A program made the position numbers and the translations under genes. Below the pieces are notes generated by a model. That model had not been told where the DNA came from. It was given only the letters and a program-made list of their open reading frames with translations, and searched no databases. DNA of 64,000 nucleotides from Strigamia acuminata. Its lineage: Eukaryota; Arthropoda; Chilopoda; Geophilomorpha; Linotaeniidae. Positions 35,517 to 45,633 of this stretch are shown here, piece after piece. How positions within the stretch are numbered: position 1 is the first letter of the stretch; each line of letters begins with the position of its first letter. Where the stretch lies: contig OX442318.1 of NCBI GenBank assembly GCA_949358305.1, forward strand, positions 1,784,501 to 1,848,500, read 5' to 3'.

Positions 35517-35820
35517 CTATGTGCTGACTTAGCAACCGGCCCATTGCACACAAGGCCAACAGACCTCAAATGTCTTAAGTACGGTGCGGTCGGTTACTCC
35601 ATTTCTTCTCATCACACTTACTTGAACACTCATGTAGGCTGCAACTCGGTCTGAACCAGGGAGAAGGTCCCTGGCGGTCTATAACTTAACTATACCACTC
35701 AGACCTCTTTTTCTCCTCTTTTAGATTCGTCTATTCCGTCTGTAGGGTTAGGGTAGGAGTATGAACGAGTTTTGCTCACTTTTCTCGGAGCACGGTTGAT
35801 ATGGGAAAACAAGTAAAACA
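35517..35820. repeat. Dispersed segment, right copy (uninterrupted)
   Basis: Matches 33078-33297, 33925-33990 and 34720-34775. Upstream at 35058-35135 a 38-bp unit around GGGGGTCAAGCCTGTG is repeated twice. Confidence 0.6.
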
Positions 35821-36990
35821 CATTTTAATCAATTAAAATATAAAATATTACTTGACTTTTCACTTTCTTTTAAGCTGATGAGTTTTTGATTGAGTTTCTT
35901 CTGTGAGAAAATTAAATTTATGAGTTTGCTCACCAATGATTCTGTCAGGAGAGAACAAGTTGAGCTGTCTGGCGCCACTGAAACTCAATAGATTTACATT
36001 GTCACGCCTCTGGTGAGAAAACCTATAACTACTGAAATGAAGGCAATTTTTTTTTTCGTGCTTGGGAGTACCAAATCAATATATTTTTTTATCAAAATGT
36101 GTACGGTTGACGTAAAAACAGACATTACTGAATAAAATTTTTAAAAAATTGCTGAATTATTCATTTTGCGATATTGGCTCGACATAGTTGTCACAAAAGC
36201 AGTAATAAACCAACATCAAAAACAAAATCAATATTTGATTTTGTACTTAACTGTTTATGGGGTTTTATGATTGAAACTGTTTTCCCTTTATTTAAGAAAG
36301 GCGGAACCACGCAAATCATACACTCATAAATTATATGCTTTGGTGATTGCTTTTGCTGGCAGACCTTTGTGACAATCACGCTGTTTTATATCCGATATAA
36401 CGACAATTGCGCCAATAAATGGCGCTGACGACCGAAAGCGGCAAATTCGAATAGGATTTGTCCTTTACTGTAAAACCACATAAAACACAACTTTTATGTG
36501 ATTTCAAGACAGAAAGCAAGTTTTATCATTGTTTATGGAAATAAACGTTGATGTTAAACAGTTTTGTGATAACTCTTGTGAAGTTATCATAAAACTAGGC
36601 TAAGGGATTAAGTCACCCCTTCGCACCTGCTTCAAGCTCGGACCCCCTTGGATTAAGTGAAAGGACTTAATCCAAAAGTGTTCCTTGCTATCCAGTTCCT
36701 GTCCCAACCTAGCAGAGAGGTATGGCCTGAGTATCCAGTTCCTGTTGACCACCTGGACTGCCTATAATTGAGGACTGTGCTCTTGTAATTATTTTTCCAA
36801 TTTTACTAGAATTTCAGTTCATTTTTGAAATTGTGACCAATTTTGGTATCAATTCTCAAAATGTCGGTCAATTTTTGCCAGTGAAACATGTCAGGCATGG
36901 TGAAGGTGTTGATGAACTTAATTCACGAACTATTGAACACTGGTGACAAACGATGCAAATTGTATTTTGAAAGAAACTGACACTGCAAAT
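35821..36990. other. Intergenic stretch, nothing recognised
   Basis: AT-rich, with small hairpins (around 36560-36595 and 36600-36675). No supported gene on either strand. Confidence 0.5.
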
Positions 36991-37394
36991 ATTGAAATTG
37001 CTGACGAATAGTTTGTTGCTCAATTGTTATTAATTTGGAAATATGAAAATAAGACTTGTTTGTCATTAAGTTTATTTCCATATTACAAATGGTTTATTTC
37101 ATATTTTCTCGTTTGGGTTCGTGAGATGCTTGATGAAACAGCAAGAGTTCATTTTATAATTTGGTACATTAGAGGTGAAATAAATTACAGTTTTTGACAT
37201 TGAAATAAACACTAAGCTTAAAATTACATTACGAATGCAGCTGGTGTTAAAATGTGCCTTCACAAAGTCATTAGTTACTAATACTCAGCTACACATGTAA
37301 CATGCATTAAATGGGGCCGGCGTATACTTTTATGTTTATTCTATACTTTTATTAGATACAAACAAAATTTTTGTGAAATGTGAAATAAAATTAC

Positions 37395-37460
37395 AGAAAA
37401 AGATTGAATAGTTGAAGAGTGATTTTGTTGACTTTGGAATCAAATGAAATATTCAACGAG
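37395..37460 (-). pseudogene. Relic of a DEG/ENaC last exon
   Basis: Plus-strand bases here match the 3' end of the last exon and its downstream side at 10600-10660 (shared GAATCAAATGAAATATTCAA, which covers the final codons and stop). Sequence to its left, about 37040-37390, matches the flank at 9690-9800. The exon is cut off after about 20 bp by the AT-rich palindrome at 37461. Confidence 0.55.
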
Positions 37461-37932
37461 TGAAAAATCGATAAAAATTGATAAAAATGGAGAAAAAACG
37501 ATAAAAAGTGGTAAAAATCGATAAAAATTGGTAAAAAACGATAAAAATCGATAAAAATTGATAAAAATGGAGAACAAACGATAAAAATCGGTAAAAAATA
37601 GATAAAAATCGGTAAAAACTATAAAATTCGGTAAAAATCGATAAAAATAGAAAAAAACGCTAAAAATCGGTAAAAATCGATAATCAATTTTCCCGATTTT
37701 TCCCGATTTTTATTGATTTTTTCCGATTTTTATCGATTTTTATCGATTCTAATCGATTTTTACCGATTTTTACCGATTTTTATCGATTTATACCGATTTT
37801 TATCGATTTTTACCGATTTTTATTGATTTTTACCGATTTTTATTGATTTTTACCGATTTTTATTGTTTTTTTCTCCATTTTTATCGATTTTTACCGATTT
37901 TTACCGTTTTTTCTTCATTTTTATCAATTTTT
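37461..37932. repeat. Palindromic low-complexity block of GATAAAAATCG(G)TAAAAA units
   Basis: About 220 bp of A-rich units is followed by about 245 bp of their complement (TTTTTACCGATTTTTATCG), so each strand can fold into one long hairpin. It interrupts the relic exon. No target duplication found. Confidence 0.75.
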
Positions 37933-38139
37933 TATATCTGCAATGATTTTAAAGATTTATTGTTGAATAAAATAATCAATTTTTGAGTCAAATGATTTAT
38001 TTTTGAGTCAAATAATCGATTTGTGAGTCAAAAAATTGATTTTTGTGATTTTGTGATGTTTGACACCACAGGCCGGTCTCCAATAGAGTGCTGTGGGTGC
38101 ACAATGAGAGGAAATATCAATACCGAATGTGTAAATAAA

Positions 38140-38300
38140 AATTATTTGAGAAAAAACATTGTTTCGAAAAAAACAAATTATTTCGGGAAAAAACAAATTA
38201 TTTCGAGAAAAAACAAATTATTTCGAGAAAAAACAAATTATTTCGGAAAAAACAAATTATTTTGGGAAAAAACAAATAATTTCAGAAGGAAAAAATTAGT
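38140..38300. repeat. Tandem repeat of GAAAAAACAAATTATTTCG
   Basis: About seven imperfect units of 19-22 bp. The 103-codon ORF over it is repeat-derived. Just right, at 38680-38722, GGGGTGTACCC recurs. Confidence 0.75.
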
Positions 38301-38893
38301 TTGGTGTAAATACAAAGTTTTTAGGTGTCAATAAATTTTATTGGTGGGAAATTCATGCTTTTTCGTGTAAAAATAACTTTTCTTGTCCTACAATTCCATG
38401 CATCAGATTAAACAGTCCAAAAATCGAGTTTGGCGCCATACTATTGCCCAAGATGCATGGAGCGATGTGATTGGCCATGGGGACAATTATTATTGATCAC
38501 TTGTGTCTGGGTTTCAAGCTATATGAAGGGTAGTTGGAAAATGTGAAACTGACAGTAACACAAATAAAATTTTTGTTTTTTTTAATGAAAACATTTGAAA
38601 TTTTTATTTTTTTTTAGAGAACAAGAAAATTTTTACGTAATAATTATTACATTTATGACTATTTGTTTATTTTTTGGACTTTGGGGTGTACCCCATGGGG
38701 TACCCCAATCGGGGTGTACCCTGTGTTTTGTAGTGACCCATAATTTAGAGCCGGTTCCAACTTTACTGTAGCCAGTTAGCGAGCAAAGTATAAAACGTAA
38801 CAATTTTGGAAAAACAATTTTTGGATTAGTAGAACTAGGCAATGATAAAAAAGACATCCCTTAAAAATTTAGAGCAAAATTCAACACACTTAC

Positions 38894-39010
38894 CTGTTCA
38901 AAGACGCAGACCACTGTGAAAGCAATATTGATGAAAATTCGTAGTTCTTTGGCAAATGTTTGTTGTTAAATTAGCGGATCGAGATCACTAACACAACACT
39001 AACTGAAAAT
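38894..39010 (-). pseudogene. Unidentified exon-like segment, damaged copy
   Basis: An open stretch ends at a clean CAG/GTAAGTGTG donor and matches 45126-45240 in sequence and frame, but has an in-frame TAA. The encoded end is hydrophobic. It somewhat recalls the start of a membrane segment, but I cannot assign a family. The upstream side has a 38-bp unit (GAGTAATTGGAGTTTGTCG) three times at 39050-39140. Confidence 0.35.
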
Positions 39011-39589
39011 TATCGTTATCTCTTCATATATGGTTGCACTTGTGATGTGCTGAGTAATTGGAGTTTGTCGTGTGTGTTATGCTGAGTAATTGGAGTTTGT
39101 CGTGTGTGATATGCAGAATAATTGGAGTTTGTCGTGTGTAATTTTGAACAGAATATACTGATTAATAGTTTACGACACGTTTAAATGACTCACTAAACTT
39201 AACTTCTGAAACACTTCTCTCAATTACACCGTTTCAATTACCAGGCTGAAGTTGGCACCACATTCACATTTGCCCAAACTACAGATAGAACAAATCCCAT
39301 TTTTTTTTTTACCAAAGATTTCAAGGGTTTTTACATGTAAAGATAGAGGACTTTCTCTTAAACAAACCGTGAACAGCACAAGTCTCTACTACTCTTAGTT
39401 TTCGAGCAGCAAGTATTTGAATATGGCACAAAAAGACTTGTACTAAATTTCCAAATCTGGTGCCACAACTTCAAACCCCAATATCTCAACAACCTGACCA
39501 CTGATTTTTTTCTTTTAAAAACCAAACAATATAGAGGAACTTCTCCTCTAAAAACCCTAAAAAGCAGAACACACTATCCCTCTTGGTCA

Positions 39590-39850
39590 GATCCGCAGCT
39601 TGTCGGAAATGGCTGTCGTTTGTAACGTGTAGTTTTCCCAAATTGAACATTAAACACGAATGGATTTCACATAGGACTGTGGATAATCATCTCGAGTAAA
39701 CTTCTAGACCTACCTAACACTCAATTCCGTATAAAATCCATACAAGTTCAGTCATATTTTACTTATTTCTAGTATCGTTTAATACCACGACACCAGTATG
39801 AATTTCCCAACGAGTCACTTCCTCAGTTTGATCACATATTTGCAAAGCAA
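39590..39850. repeat. Diverged copy of array flank (8300-8570)
   Basis: Shares GGATTTCAC, CTGTGG.TAATC and the TTATTTCTAG border with 8300-8570 and 21560-21830. The donor after CTGTG has lost its GT. Confidence 0.6.
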
Positions 39851-40079
39851 ACTAGATTCATGCGGTAAATATTTCTAGAAAAAAAGATGCATTCAAATGA
39901 TACTTTTTTTTCCTCTTTTATCCTCAACTCCAGAAAAAATAGTTCTGGATCAGTGATCCAGAACTACTTTCCTGTAGTTGTTGCACAGCAACCAGTTGTT
40001 TATCACATCCCTACATAGAGCCTTTTCACTCAAAATGTCTACTAGGGCCCAAAAAGAGTACAGATTTGGGGCAATTACC

Positions 40080-40277
40080 TGTTAGTTCAATCAGATTTCG
40101 AATGTCCAAACTTGAAGAAGAAAACACAATTTCAACGGGAACAAAATATAACGTGTCTTTACTTAACGGTGTAAGATTTTACAACAATTGAATCGTGTGA
40201 TACGCACGTGAAAAGCAGAAGATAAACATTGTGATAACATAACAAACTCATGATGATTTACAACAATTAACCCAACA
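40080..40277 (-). repeat. 3' LTR of copia element (198 bp)
   Basis: Matches 44546-44743 base for base in my reading. Preceded on the minus strand by the purine tract AAAAGAAGGG (about 40280-40290). Confidence 0.93.
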
Positions 40278-40362
40278 AACCCTTCTTTTAAATCATCATT
40301 AGTTTTAACAAAATAAAACTTAAATCTATAAACAATAAATTGAAAAATGAAAACAATGAAAA

Positions 40363-43300
40363 TTATTTTTCTTCATTCTTCTCTTCGTTCTTCAAATTCA
40401 CGCCTTCTTGACCTTCCAGAAATTTTTCTTTGGATACTGCTTTGGTCAAAAAGTCTGCAATCATATTCTTCGTTGGTAAATGTATCAGCTCGATATTTCC
40501 AAGTTTCAACTCGTCTTTGATAAACATTAAATGTCTGTTCATGTGTTTTGTGCGGCCAAATTGGTTAGATCCACACAAAATTTGAATTGCTGGCGAGCTA
40601 TCCGTGTAAATTGTCACACTTCTTCGAACACACTCTCCTTCTCCGATTTCATTTAAAAAGTCTCTTGCCCATTTGATGGTTTTCAGTAGGTCGCATATCG
40701 CCAAAATTTCACTTTCTGTTGAAGACATCGCCACTAAACGTTGCTTCTTGGTTTTCCAACAAACTGTAGTAAGTCCAACTTTTACAATGAATCCCGTATA
40801 GGATTTTGCATCTCTCGTCGAACACCAACTCGCGTCTGCAAATCCCTGCAAAAATCCGCCCTCAGATGGAAAAAACAATTTTGTGTTTTTTGTTTTCTTT
40901 AAAAATTGAAGGACACGCTTTGCTGCCTTGAAATGAATCTGTCTCGGATCTTTGGAATATGTTGATAAAACGCTTATTGCGTATGACAAATCTGGTCGAG
41001 TAACCACCATCACGTGCATTAGTGATCCAATTATTTGTTGGTACAAATTCACGTCCACCTTCTTTGAATCATTGAAAACGCCCAAATCCTGGCCTGTAGC
41101 CATTGGTGTGCTTGCAATAGTCCCATTTATCATGTCAAATTTGATCAGCATCTCGTTAATAAATTTTTGTTGACCCACAAAAATTCCTTTTTCCGTTATT
41201 GATATTTCCATTCCAAGCAAAAAGCTCACTTCTCCTAAGTCGATCACTTCAAATATTTTCTTCAATCGTTTCATTATTTTGTCCAAAATTTTCTGACTTG
41301 TAAATGCCGCCAAAATGTCATCGACATATACACCCAAAATAATGTAATCTCCCTTTCTCCGATACACATACACGCACCTGTCATTTATCAACGGTCGCAA
41401 TCCGATTTTTCTCAGCTCTTCGTCAAGTCGATCATTCCAGCATTTTCCCGATTGACGTAAGCCGTAAAGGCTTCTTTCCAGCTTGCACACGAGGTCCTGC
41501 TGTCCATATCCTTCTGGCTGTTCCATGAAGATGGTTTCGCTGATCAGTCCATAAAGATAAGCTGTCTTTATATCGAATTGTCTTGTCTTCAACTTGTATT
41601 TTGCAACCATTGACAGAATGATGCGGAGTGATTCCAATCTAACTACTGGTGAAAATGTTTCGGTAAAATCAATCCCAGCTCGCTGTGAATATCCCACTGC
41701 TACGAGCCTTGCTTTATATTTATTCACACTTCTGTCGGCATTCAATTTTATACGGTAAATCCATTTGCTTTTGATTGTTGTCATTTGCTTCTCCTTTTTC
41801 ACGAGTGTCCACACATTGTTTATGTGTAATGAATCGATCTCACTATCCATCGCTTCTTTCCACTTCTCTTTATCGGCACAATTCATCGCTTGACTGTACG
41901 TTTCGGGAGTAAATAATTCGTCAACTCCTTCCATCGCCGCGTTTGCTGCTTCCACTGCTGCATCAACCGCTTCTCGCTGTGCAGCGATACGTTCGGAGCG
42001 CCTAACCCCTTCCTGTTGCAATCGTTGTTCACGTTGCTCTAGTTGATCCGCGTGGCGTTGTTCAATCACAGCCGCTGTTGATCCTCTTGGCCTCCCAACA
42101 TGCGCTGGAATTGGTCGTCGTTCATTCTCAACTTCATCCACTGGTTGTTGATCATTGTTGTCAACAACAGTTTCATCAACGAATATCTCGTCTTCAACTT
42201 CTTGACAAAAACGTTGTTTTTTGGTTTTTTCAACCAATTCGAAAATGTCCGCTCCACGTACTTGTTCATTAAACCCGACTGTTCGTCCCTCCTGAACTTT
42301 TCCTTCGGCTGGAATGTAAACTCTATATGCCTTCCTTTCCCTCGAATATCCGACAAAAATTCCATGTTTAGCTTTCTGGTCGAGTTTGCGTCGTTTCTCG
42401 GTTGGCACATGCAGGAAAGCTTCACACCCAAAATCACGTAAATATGCAATCGTTTGCTTACGTTTTGTCCACAGCTCCTCCGGAATTGAGTCCTTGTTTG
42501 GTTTGGTCAGTGAACGATTTTTAACGTGCACTGCTGTTGCAAATGCCTCCGCCCAAAATTTCAACGGTAATCCAGATTTTAATAATAAAGTTCGTGTCGC
42601 CTCCACAAGCGTCCGGTTTGCCCGTTCCGCCACCCCGTTGCTAGATGCGTTAAATGGTACCGTCAATTCATGTATTATTCCTTCCTCTTCACAAAAACGT
42701 TTAAATTCTCCATTCACAAATTCGCCTCCGTTGTCACTTCTGAATTTTTTCAACTTGCTACCAGTTTGCTTCTCTGCCAACGCCTTGTATATTTTGAAGA
42801 ATTCAAAAGTTTGTGATTTTTCTTTCAAAAAATAAGCGAATTTCTTGCGTGTGAAATCCTCCGTGAATACCAATGCATATTTGCTTCCTCCAATTGATGG
42901 GGTTTGAAATGGTCCAACTAAATCACCGTGCGTCAATTGTAAAATTTCGTCTGATTGTTTCCCTTTAATCTTCTTGTAGGGACTTCTCGTCATCTTTCCG
43001 AGAATACATGACGTACATCTTTCTAACTGCATATTGTTGTATTCCAAACCATGCACAAGTTTCTTTTTGCACATTTCGTCCATCGTTCGTTCATTCACGT
43101 GGCACAGTCGATTATGCCAGAGTTCTTTCGAATCCAGTTTCGTTTTCGTAGCTACCACGTTTGCCTGTTCGTTTGCGCATAAATTCAAAAAGTACATTGC
43201 CCCGTTTCGCGTACCTCTTGCAATTGTTTGTCCTTTCGGGTCATTGATGTCTGCTCCGTTTTCCTTGAACAATACTACGTAATTCTTTGCCGTCAGTCGT

Positions 43301-44418
43301 CGCACTGAGAGTAGATTTCCTTTTAAATCCGGCACGTACAAAACGTCGATCAACAATATCTTCATTGTTTCAGTTCCCGACAATTTGCAATTCAAAATTA
43401 TGTTGCCTTTTCCTTTTGCTAGAAGCTTCTCTCCCTTCTTTGCAGTCGTAACAATGGTTTCCATTTCTTCAAATGTTCGAAATTGCTCGCGCTTGCTTGA
43501 CATGTGCGCAGAAGCACCAGAATCGATTACCCATTCTTCAATGTAGTCGTTTCCCTCGAGATCAACAATGAAAGCATGTTGTGGCAAATCCTCAGTCGTC
43601 TGCGCAATTTTTGCCGTTTCTTTGGGTCGTGGCGCAGTTTGTGCAGGTCGTTTTTCGGGATAACGTTGCCAACAGTTTTTGGCAATATGGCCGCTTTTGC
43701 CACATTCGAAACAAACGATTTTCGTCCCACCTTTTGCTTTCTTGCCGCCAGAACTCTTGCCAACTTGCGCTCTGAATGCCGTGGTGACATTTTCTGTCCC
43801 CGGTGCCTTCGAATGGAACGTTGACCATTGGTCTTCGAGTTTTAATTCGCGTCGCAGTTCCTCGATCGTTGCTTTTGCATTTCCTCGAAAGTTTCTTGCG
43901 ATATGTGCAAATTTCGGCACGAGACCGCGTGTGACGTACATCATCATTTCACGATCCTTGATGTCACGTCCGACCGCCTTGGCTTTCGATTGAATAGATT
44001 TTGCTCTGTTCAAATAATTGTCCACTGTCTCGTCGTGCTTCATTCGCAATTCGCACAATTCCGCCGCCGCGTCGATTTGACGTTCCTCCGTCGTTCCGGC
44101 GTACAGTGCCTTTAATGCATCCCAAACTTCTTTTGCACTGGCCATTCCCATGCAATTTGTCGCTTCCTCGTTCGAAACGGTCAAAACAATGATGCCGAGT
44201 GCCTCGTTGTTGTTTTTCACCCAAGTGTTATATTTTACGAGGTCATCTGCATAATCTGCAGCGCCCACCATCGGTTCTGCCACTGGTGGATCCGTTATTG
44301 CACTTTTCAAACTTTTAGCAGCTAATAGAGTTCCAACCTTGAATTGCCAGATGAAGTAGTTCTCCGGTGTGAGAAGATCAATCCGATTCAACGAACCGCC
44401 CGAAATCGAGTCCGCCAT
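40363..44418 (-). CDS. Copia gag-pol polyprotein (1351 aa)
   Basis: A single open frame in the copia order. Gag occupies the first 230 residues. Zinc knuckle CFECGKSGHIAKNC is at about 236-249 and the protease active site IDSGASAH at about 297. GAG-pre-integrase with WHNRLCH and C..C is at about 437-475. The integrase core has DNGGEF near 561 and the downstream Glu in GVAERANR. Reverse transcriptase has YVDD near 1031, and RNase H has ADASW near 1194. No stop or frameshift, and length is normal for the family. It makes virus-like particle protein and the enzymes for cDNA synthesis and insertion. No separate frameshift site for Gag excess is obvious, so regulation by splicing or processing is possible. 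Confidence 0.95.
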   Translation of the reverse strand: MADSISGGSLNRIDLLTPENYFIWQFKVGTLLAAKSLKSAITDPPVAEPMVGAADYADDLVKYNTWVKNNNEALGIIVLTVSNEEATNCMGMASAKEVWDALKALYAGTTEERQIDAAAELCELRMKHDETVDNYLNRAKSIQSKAKAVGRDIKDREMMMYVTRGLVPKFAHIARNFRGNAKATIEELRRELKLEDQWSTFHSKAPGTENVTTAFRAQVGKSSGGKKAKGGTKIVCFECGKSGHIAKNCWQRYPEKRPAQTAPRPKETAKIAQTTEDLPQHAFIVDLEGNDYIEEWVIDSGASAHMSSKREQFRTFEEMETIVTTAKKGEKLLAKGKGNIILNCKLSGTETMKILLIDVLYVPDLKGNLLSVRRLTAKNYVVLFKENGADINDPKGQTIARGTRNGAMYFLNLCANEQANVVATKTKLDSKELWHNRLCHVNERTMDEMCKKKLVHGLEYNNMQLERCTSCILGKMTRSPYKKIKGKQSDEILQLTHGDLVGPFQTPSIGGSKYALVFTEDFTRKKFAYFLKEKSQTFEFFKIYKALAEKQTGSKLKKFRSDNGGEFVNGEFKRFCEEEGIIHELTVPFNASSNGVAERANRTLVEATRTLLLKSGLPLKFWAEAFATAVHVKNRSLTKPNKDSIPEELWTKRKQTIAYLRDFGCEAFLHVPTEKRRKLDQKAKHGIFVGYSRERKAYRVYIPAEGKVQEGRTVGFNEQVRGADIFELVEKTKKQRFCQEVEDEIFVDETVVDNNDQQPVDEVENERRPIPAHVGRPRGSTAAVIEQRHADQLEQREQRLQQEGVRRSERIAAQREAVDAAVEAANAAMEGVDELFTPETYSQAMNCADKEKWKEAMDSEIDSLHINNVWTLVKKEKQMTTIKSKWIYRIKLNADRSVNKYKARLVAVGYSQRAGIDFTETFSPVVRLESLRIILSMVAKYKLKTRQFDIKTAYLYGLISETIFMEQPEGYGQQDLVCKLERSLYGLRQSGKCWNDRLDEELRKIGLRPLINDRCVYVYRRKGDYIILGVYVDDILAAFTSQKILDKIMKRLKKIFEVIDLGEVSFLLGMEISITEKGIFVGQQKFINEMLIKFDMINGTIASTPMATGQDLGVFNDSKKVDVNLYQQIIGSLMHVMVVTRPDLSYAISVLSTYSKDPRQIHFKAAKRVLQFLKKTKNTKLFFPSEGGFLQGFADASWCSTRDAKSYTGFIVKVGLTTVCWKTKKQRLVAMSSTESEILAICDLLKTIKWARDFLNEIGEGECVRRSVTIYTDSSPAIQILCGSNQFGRTKHMNRHLMFIKDELKLGNIELIHLPTKNMIADFLTKAVSKEKFLEGQEGVNLKNEEKNEEK

Positions 44419-44533
44419 TTTTCACGACGTTCGATTTTCGAATTCCGTCACGTTCGTGCTTCGTTCTCGCTGGAACACTCGAAAAATGTCGTCTGAGTGC
44501 CGTGGAAACTTCTTTTCGAAGAATAACCAGCAA

Positions 44534-44543
44534 TCTGCTACCA
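44534..44543 (-). promoter_or_regulatory. Copia primer-binding site, initiator tRNA-Met type
   Basis: Two bases inside the 5' LTR the minus strand reads TGGTAGCAGA, complementary to the 3' end of eukaryotic initiator tRNA-Met (..TCTGCTACCA). This is a usual copia primer. Confidence 0.7.
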
Positions 44544-44545
44544 CT

Positions 44546-44743
44546 TGTTAGTTCAATCAGATTTCGAATGTCCAAACTTGAAGAAGAAAACACAATTTCA
44601 ACGGGAACAAAATATAACGTGTCTTTACTTAACGGTGTAAGATTTTACAACAATTGAATCGTGTGATACGCACGTGAAAAGCAGAAGATAAACATTGTGA
44701 TAACATAACAAACTCATGATGATTTACAACAATTAACCCAACA
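44546..44743 (-). repeat. 5' LTR of copia element (198 bp)
   Basis: Same 198 bp as the 3' LTR. Presumed to carry the promoter and polyadenylation signal; no clear TATA box identified. Confidence 0.93.
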
Positions 44744-44748
44744 TTACC

Positions 44749-45633
44749 ATGGTTAATCAGCTGACCACGGAGGCTGTAATGTTAGACAATTATTAAGCTC
44801 ACTTTAGACATCATTTGGCCAAAATATGGCCATAATCTAAAATGACTTATTCATGTGGTTCCCTTGTAAGTGCAGTAAGAATTTGCTCGTTCAGATTAGA
44901 TCAACTGGCGTGTTTTCGTGCTTCTGTGGTGACGCGATGTTTGCTCTCCGAACAGAGCCCATTGAATGAACCATCCGTTCCATTCATTATTTTTTCTAGC
45001 CCATTGATCTGGAGGGGTTGGCATAAAGTTTTAAAACACTGGATGTAACTTGAACTAATTCCTAATCTTTAAGTGTGACATGACTACATCCTTTGAAAAT
45101 TGAGAATAAAATTCAACACACTTACCTGTGCAAAGGTGCAGAGCGCTGCAAAAGCAGTATTGATGAAATTTCTTAGTTCTTTGGTCAATGTTTGTTGTAT
45201 AATTAGCGGACCGAGATCACTAAGGCAACACTAATTGAAAATTAGCGAATAGATGTTTGCATTCTAGAGAAAATTGCGATCAATTTGCAGCAAAATGTTT
45301 ACTTTACTGTTAAGTAAACGATGTGACCATGTGCTTTTTCTTCATTTAATTAATTAATTATTTATTTATTCCATCGCTGTGGTTATATTTGCTTGACTTC
45401 TATTTTTACGATTTACACTACATTACAAATGATGCATTTCATGTGCATGGTCCGTGTCAAAAAGATAGGTGCAAACCATTTTTTACTTCATTTCTCAGCA
45501 ATGTGCGCATGCAGTGTTGAAAATTTAAATGCTGTGATGCAAAAAAAAATTTAATCTTGATGCATTGAGAAGTGATTGGCATCCCAAACCACGACATGCA
45601 TGTTACACAAAAAGTCCCAAAATCATCATATTT
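44749..45633. other. Array flank and unidentified exon
   Basis: Contains the intact form of the unknown exon at 45126-45240. A segment at 45400-45440 resembles 9270-9310 (ATTTACAC..ATTACAAAT), another sign of an old array unit. No other gene seen. Confidence 0.45.
45126..45240 (-). other. Unidentified exon-like segment, open copy
   Basis: Open through about 33 codons to a GCACAG/GTAAGTGTG donor, with an aliphatic C-terminal stretch. Its damaged counterpart is 38894-39010. No family recognised. Could be a first or second exon of another membrane protein. Confidence 0.3.

Larger units (their letters stand above)
40080..44743 (-). mobile_element. Complete Ty1/copia retrotransposon, 4664 bp
   Basis: Two 198-bp LTRs, identical by eye, with TGTTAG..CCAACA ends. 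A 5-bp target duplication TTACC lies on both sides (40075-40079, 44744-44748). Read on the minus strand: 5' LTR, primer-binding site, one 1351-codon polyprotein, polypurine tract, 3' LTR. Intact and young. It lies in decayed flank of the DEG/ENaC array. Confidence 0.95.
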
